The translations under genes were made by a program, and so were the position numbers. A stretch of 64,000 bases of DNA from Agromyces sp. 3263 (GTDB lineage Bacteria; Actinomycetota; Actinomycetes; Actinomycetales; Microbacteriaceae), in assembly GCF_031456545.1 (NCBI RefSeq), contig NZ_JAVDUV010000001.1:1674001-1738000 (forward strand), in the 5' to 3' direction. Positions 61,130-64,000 of this stretch are shown here, piece after piece. Each line of letters starts with the position of its first letter. Position 1 is the stretch's first letter. The notes beneath the pieces were generated by a model, which saw nothing but the letters and a program-made list of their open reading frames with translations, did not search any database and was not told the DNA's origin.

Positions 61130-64000
61130 TCAGCGGCCGGCCCGAGGCATCCGTCGGCGACGACCGAGCATCAGACCGAGCATCAGCGCGGCTCCCGTGA
61201 ACAGCAGGAGCGCCGCGGCCGACAGCGCCGGCGCAGGGTCGACCCCGGTCGAGGACAGCGAGGCCGGCTGGGCGGCGGCGGGAATCACCTCGACCGTCAC
61301 CGCCGCCGTGGCATCGCCGAGCGTCGCGGTGATGACGTGCGGGCTCGCGTGCGGGAACGTCACGGTGAGCCCGTCGACGACGTCGGTCGCGACCGAACTC
61401 GACAGCACGACCGCGCTCGTGTCCACCGGGTCGCCCTCGTGGTCGAGGCCGGTGACCTCGAAGCTCAGCGAGCCACCCTGCGAGACCCGGTCGCTCGAGG
61501 CGACCAGCGACAGGGTCGCGTCAGTGACCGCGTAGAGCGTGGTGTCGGCCGTGACGGCCGTGTCGGCGGCGAACCAGCCGCCAGTGCCGTCGGCGGCGGT
61601 GTTCCAGGCATCCGGCGCGCCGATCGCGGGGATCGTGCGGTACCCGCTCTGGAAGTCGGGGGCGAAGAGGCGCACGGATGCCAAGGGGCCGCCGTCCTGC
61701 GGGTCGAACGCGACGAGATAGTCGTGGTCGTTCACCGTGATCGCGTCCCCGACGTTCGCGCCGTCGAACGCGATGACCCCGTGGTTGTCGATTTGGCCGT
61801 CGCCCGCGATGTTCGCGCCGACGGTGGGAGTGGCATCCGAACCCGACAGCACACCGCCGGACCCGATGGTGATCTCGGCTGCCGTCGCGTCCGAGTCTGG
61901 GACGAGCAGCGACCCCGTCGGAACGTGCAGCATGCCGCCCGCCAGCGTCAGCGACCCGAATCCGGCGATGGACCCGCCGCCCCCGATCGCACTGCCATAG
62001 GCCGCGCTCGCCGTGACGGTGCCGGCGGAGACGACGACCGTGCCGCCCGCGTTGTAGATGCCGCCGCCGATGCCGCTCGCGACCCCGTACGCGTCGACGG
62101 TGCCACCCGTGACCGTCACCGACCCGCCGGGCCCGCCCGGGAAGATGCCGCCGCCACTGGCATAGCCGCTCCCGCCCCCGATGCCCGAACCGCCGAACAG
62201 GCTCCGAGCGGTGACCTCACCCCCGGTGATGGTCACGTCGCCCCCGCCCCCGCCGCCCGAGTACCCCAGTCCGCCGCCGATGCCGGCCCCGCCGTTGGTC
62301 GCGCTCGCGTTGACCGTGCCTCCCTCGATCCTGATGGTGCCCGCGGCCTCGCCGAGGGAGTCCGTGGTCCCACCGCCCACGGCCGCGCCGCGGTCGCCCT
62401 CCGCGGTGATCGTGCCCGCACGTACGGTGAGCGCCGCGGTGGGCGGAACGTGGATGCCGGCGTCGGAGGGATCGGCAGGGTGCAGCGCGTCCAGTCGCCC
62501 CCCGCCGACCGCGTCGTCGACGATGAGGTGCGCACCGCCGAGCACGTCGATGAAGTCGGGCGCGAGGGTGTGGCCGGCGAGATCCAGCGTGACCGCGCAG
62601 CCGATGACGAGCGGTGGGCCGGAGAGGTCTTCGGGTACGACGACGGTGGAACCGTCGGTGCACTCCGCGAGCGCGGCTGCGAGCTCCGGGTACGTCTCAT
62701 CCACCGCGTACAGCGTCACGTCGGAGGTGACCGGAGTGGTGTCGGTGAAGAGCACACCCGACCCGTCGGCCGCGGTGGTCCAGGCCATCCCCGCCGGCGG
62801 CGGGGGAATGGCGCGGTATCCGGTGGCGAAGTCGGGCGCGAAGAGCCGCACGGATGCCACGGGGTCGCCGTCCTGCGGGTCGAACCCGACCTCATAGTCG
62901 TGGTCGGTCACCGTGAGCGTGTCGGCGATCAGCGTTCCGTCGAGTGCGATGACACCGTGGTTGTCGATCTCGCCGTCGCCGGTGAGTGCCGCGCCGATCG
63001 TCGGGTCGGCCTCGGTTCCGAGCAGGGCCCCGCCCTGCTCGATGACGATCTCGGGCTCGCCGATCGAGGCGTCGGCCGAGATGACGAATGGGCCCGACGG
63101 CACGCGCAGCACGCCGCCGGCGCCGACGACGAGCGAGCCGAACGCGGTGCCCGACGCGCCCGCTCCGACCGCGGTGTGGCCGCCCACGGCGGTCACCACC
63201 CCGCCGGTGATGCTCACGTCCGCACCCCCTTGGGACGGGCGGCCGCCGATACCGGCGCTGGCCACGCCGCCGGTGGCGCTGACCGTGCCGCCGTTGACGA
63301 CGACGTCGAAGCCGGCGGTGCCCCCGATCCCGACGCCATCGGCATCGGGCGGCCCGGGAACGGCCGGATCGGCGCCGCCGCCGAGCGCCTCGACGTCACC
63401 GCCGTTGATCGTGAGCAGCCCGCCGGCGACGTCCGTCTCCCAGGCCCCGCCGATACCGGCGGCGCCGCCGCCGAGCGTCACCTCGTCCCCGCCGATCGCG
63501 GTGACGGTTCCGTCGTCGATGGTGATGTCGCCGACTCCGCTGGAGAGGATGCCGTCGCCATCCAGCAGGAGGCCCCCGCCGATTCCTGCGGCCGCGATGC
63601 CGTCGCTGGTGTCGAGCTCGCTGTCGCCCCGCGCCACGATGGTGCCGCCCTCGATGACGAGGCCCGACCCCGTCGGAACCTGGATCCCGGCGCCCGACCC
63701 GAAGCCGCTCGACACGAGGGAGCCTCCTCCGGTGGCCGTGATGGTGAGGACGGTGCCGGAGGCGATCACGATGCCCTGGGCGACGAGCGCATGGCCGGCG
63801 AGGTCGAGCGTGACCTCGCAGGCTGCGACCAGCCGCCCACCGGTGAGATCGCCGGTGGGCGCGACCGTGTCGCCGTCGGCGCACGTGGCGAGCGCGCTCT
63901 CGAGCTCGGCGAAGGTGCTCGGTGCCCAGTCGGCCGCGAACGCCGGAACCGCGCCGGACCCGCCCAGCAACAGCGTCGTCGTCGCGGCACAGGCGAGGAT
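61130..64000 (-). CDS. Large repetitive surface protein, 5' end outside the window
   Basis: At least 956 residues visible; the N-terminal signal peptide begins outside the window (visible part ACAATTTLLLGGSGAVPAFA). Two long homologous halves follow, each a Gly-rich repeat region (GGTVTASGIGGG-like turns, beta-helix-like) and a DHDYxVxFDPQDGxPxASVRLFAPDF block with TTLYAV. The C-terminus has an LSSTG sortase-type motif, TM (PALSAAALLLFTGAALMLGLMLG) and basic RRRRMPRAGR, so it is likely covalently attached to the wall. Function probably adhesion or wall structure. Confidence 0.78.
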   Translation of the reverse strand: MLACAATTTLLLGGSGAVPAFAADWAPSTFAELESALATCADGDTVAPTGDLTGGRLVAACEVTLDLAGHALVAQGIVIASGTVLTITATGGGSLVSSGFGSGAGIQVPTGSGLVIEGGTIVARGDSELDTSDGIAAAGIGGGLLLDGDGILSSGVGDITIDDGTVTAIGGDEVTLGGGAAGIGGAWETDVAGGLLTINGGDVEALGGGADPAVPGPPDADGVGIGGTAGFDVVVNGGTVSATGGVASAGIGGRPSQGGADVSITGGVVTAVGGHTAVGAGASGTAFGSLVVGAGGVLRVPSGPFVISADASIGEPEIVIEQGGALLGTEADPTIGAALTGDGEIDNHGVIALDGTLIADTLTVTDHDYEVGFDPQDGDPVASVRLFAPDFATGYRAIPPPPAGMAWTTAADGSGVLFTDTTPVTSDVTLYAVDETYPELAAALAECTDGSTVVVPEDLSGPPLVIGCAVTLDLAGHTLAPDFIDVLGGAHLIVDDAVGGGRLDALHPADPSDAGIHVPPTAALTVRAGTITAEGDRGAAVGGGTTDSLGEAAGTIRIEGGTVNASATNGGAGIGGGLGYSGGGGGGDVTITGGEVTARSLFGGSGIGGGSGYASGGGIFPGGPGGSVTVTGGTVDAYGVASGIGGGIYNAGGTVVVSAGTVTASAAYGSAIGGGGSIAGFGSLTLAGGMLHVPTGSLLVPDSDATAAEITIGSGGVLSGSDATPTVGANIAGDGQIDNHGVIAFDGANVGDAITVNDHDYLVAFDPQDGGPLASVRLFAPDFQSGYRTIPAIGAPDAWNTAADGTGGWFAADTAVTADTTLYAVTDATLSLVASSDRVSQGGSLSFEVTGLDHEGDPVDTSAVVLSSSVATDVVDGLTVTFPHASPHVITATLGDATAAVTVEVIPAAAQPASLSSTGVDPAPALSAAALLLFTGAALMLGLMLGRRRRMPRAGR

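Noticed and set aside
61130..64000. CRISPR or satellite array in the Gly-rich region
   Set aside because: The repeats are degenerate in DNA and only conserved as protein turns; the frame stays open, so they are coding repeats rather than a CRISPR array.
1..64000. tRNA, rRNA and insertion-sequence genes
   Set aside because: No T-loop-like tRNA core, rRNA segment, transposase motif or terminal inverted repeats were seen anywhere in the window.

Overview
The window is high-GC actinobacterial chromosome with no phage, plasmid or insertion sequence. GTG starts and ATGA/GTGA stop-start overlaps are frequent, and the PntAA/PntAB/PntB, PurB, MurJ and S6-SSB-S18-L9 genes are of actinobacterial type. 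Gene order (rpmH-rnpA-yidD-yidC-jag-rsmG-parA-parB, then ddl-like, aminotransferase, trxA/trxB, murJ, DUF6049, cca) points to Micrococcales, probably Microbacteriaceae near Agromyces. That assignment is inference from gene order and composition. The rpmH start and seven identical parS sites place the left edge beside oriC, with dnaA just outside.

Layout. 1-8.6 kb: ribosomal protein L34, RNase P protein, YidD/YidC membrane insertion, KhpB (Jag), RsmG, then a gene-free stretch of about 2 kb with parS sites, then ParA and ParB. This ParA appears to carry an unusually long disordered N-terminal extension, and two parS sites lie inside its coding sequence. 8.6-18.9 kb, mostly minus strand: Ddl-like ligase, PLP aminotransferase, thioredoxin and its reductase, MurJ, a DUF6049 surface protein, divergent CCA tRNA nucleotidyltransferase, and a methyltransferase. 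19-22.7 kb: rpsF-ssb-rpsR-rplI, then dnaB behind a leader with DnaA-box-like sequences. 22.7-29.4 kb: YkvA-like protein, a secreted GH43 glycosidase, a RibD-type reductase, a LysR regulator, and a PadR-DUF1048-ABC exporter operon under a striking inverted repeat.

29.4-37.7 kb is a sugar-acid utilisation locus: glucarate-dehydratase-like enolase, RraA-like protein, SDR, IclR regulator, a binding-protein-dependent sugar ABC transporter, and a LamG-fold protein coupled to the binding protein. 37.9-47.3 kb: membrane protein, proton-translocating transhydrogenase (three genes), secreted 5'-nucleotidase, two small membrane proteins, purB and a low-molecular-weight phosphatase. 47.4-56.1 kb: aminoglycoside-phosphotransferase-fold kinase, a two-gene WXG-like/alpha-beta-hydrolase module, a holin-fold membrane protein, an HisC-type aminotransferase feeding a branched-chain 2-oxoacid dehydrogenase operon (E1 alpha, E1 beta, E2), and a GNAT acetyltransferase. 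56.2-60.3 kb: Zur-regulated zinc ABC operon that includes its own Fur-family regulator. The window ends with a YrhK-like membrane protein and the 3' part of a large repetitive surface protein with an LSSTG-type cell-wall anchor.

The items most worth a second look are the parS-bearing ParA extension, the DnaA-box cluster before dnaB, the orphan WXG-like/hydrolase pair, the cytoplasmic LamG protein inside a transporter operon, and the duplicated surface protein.
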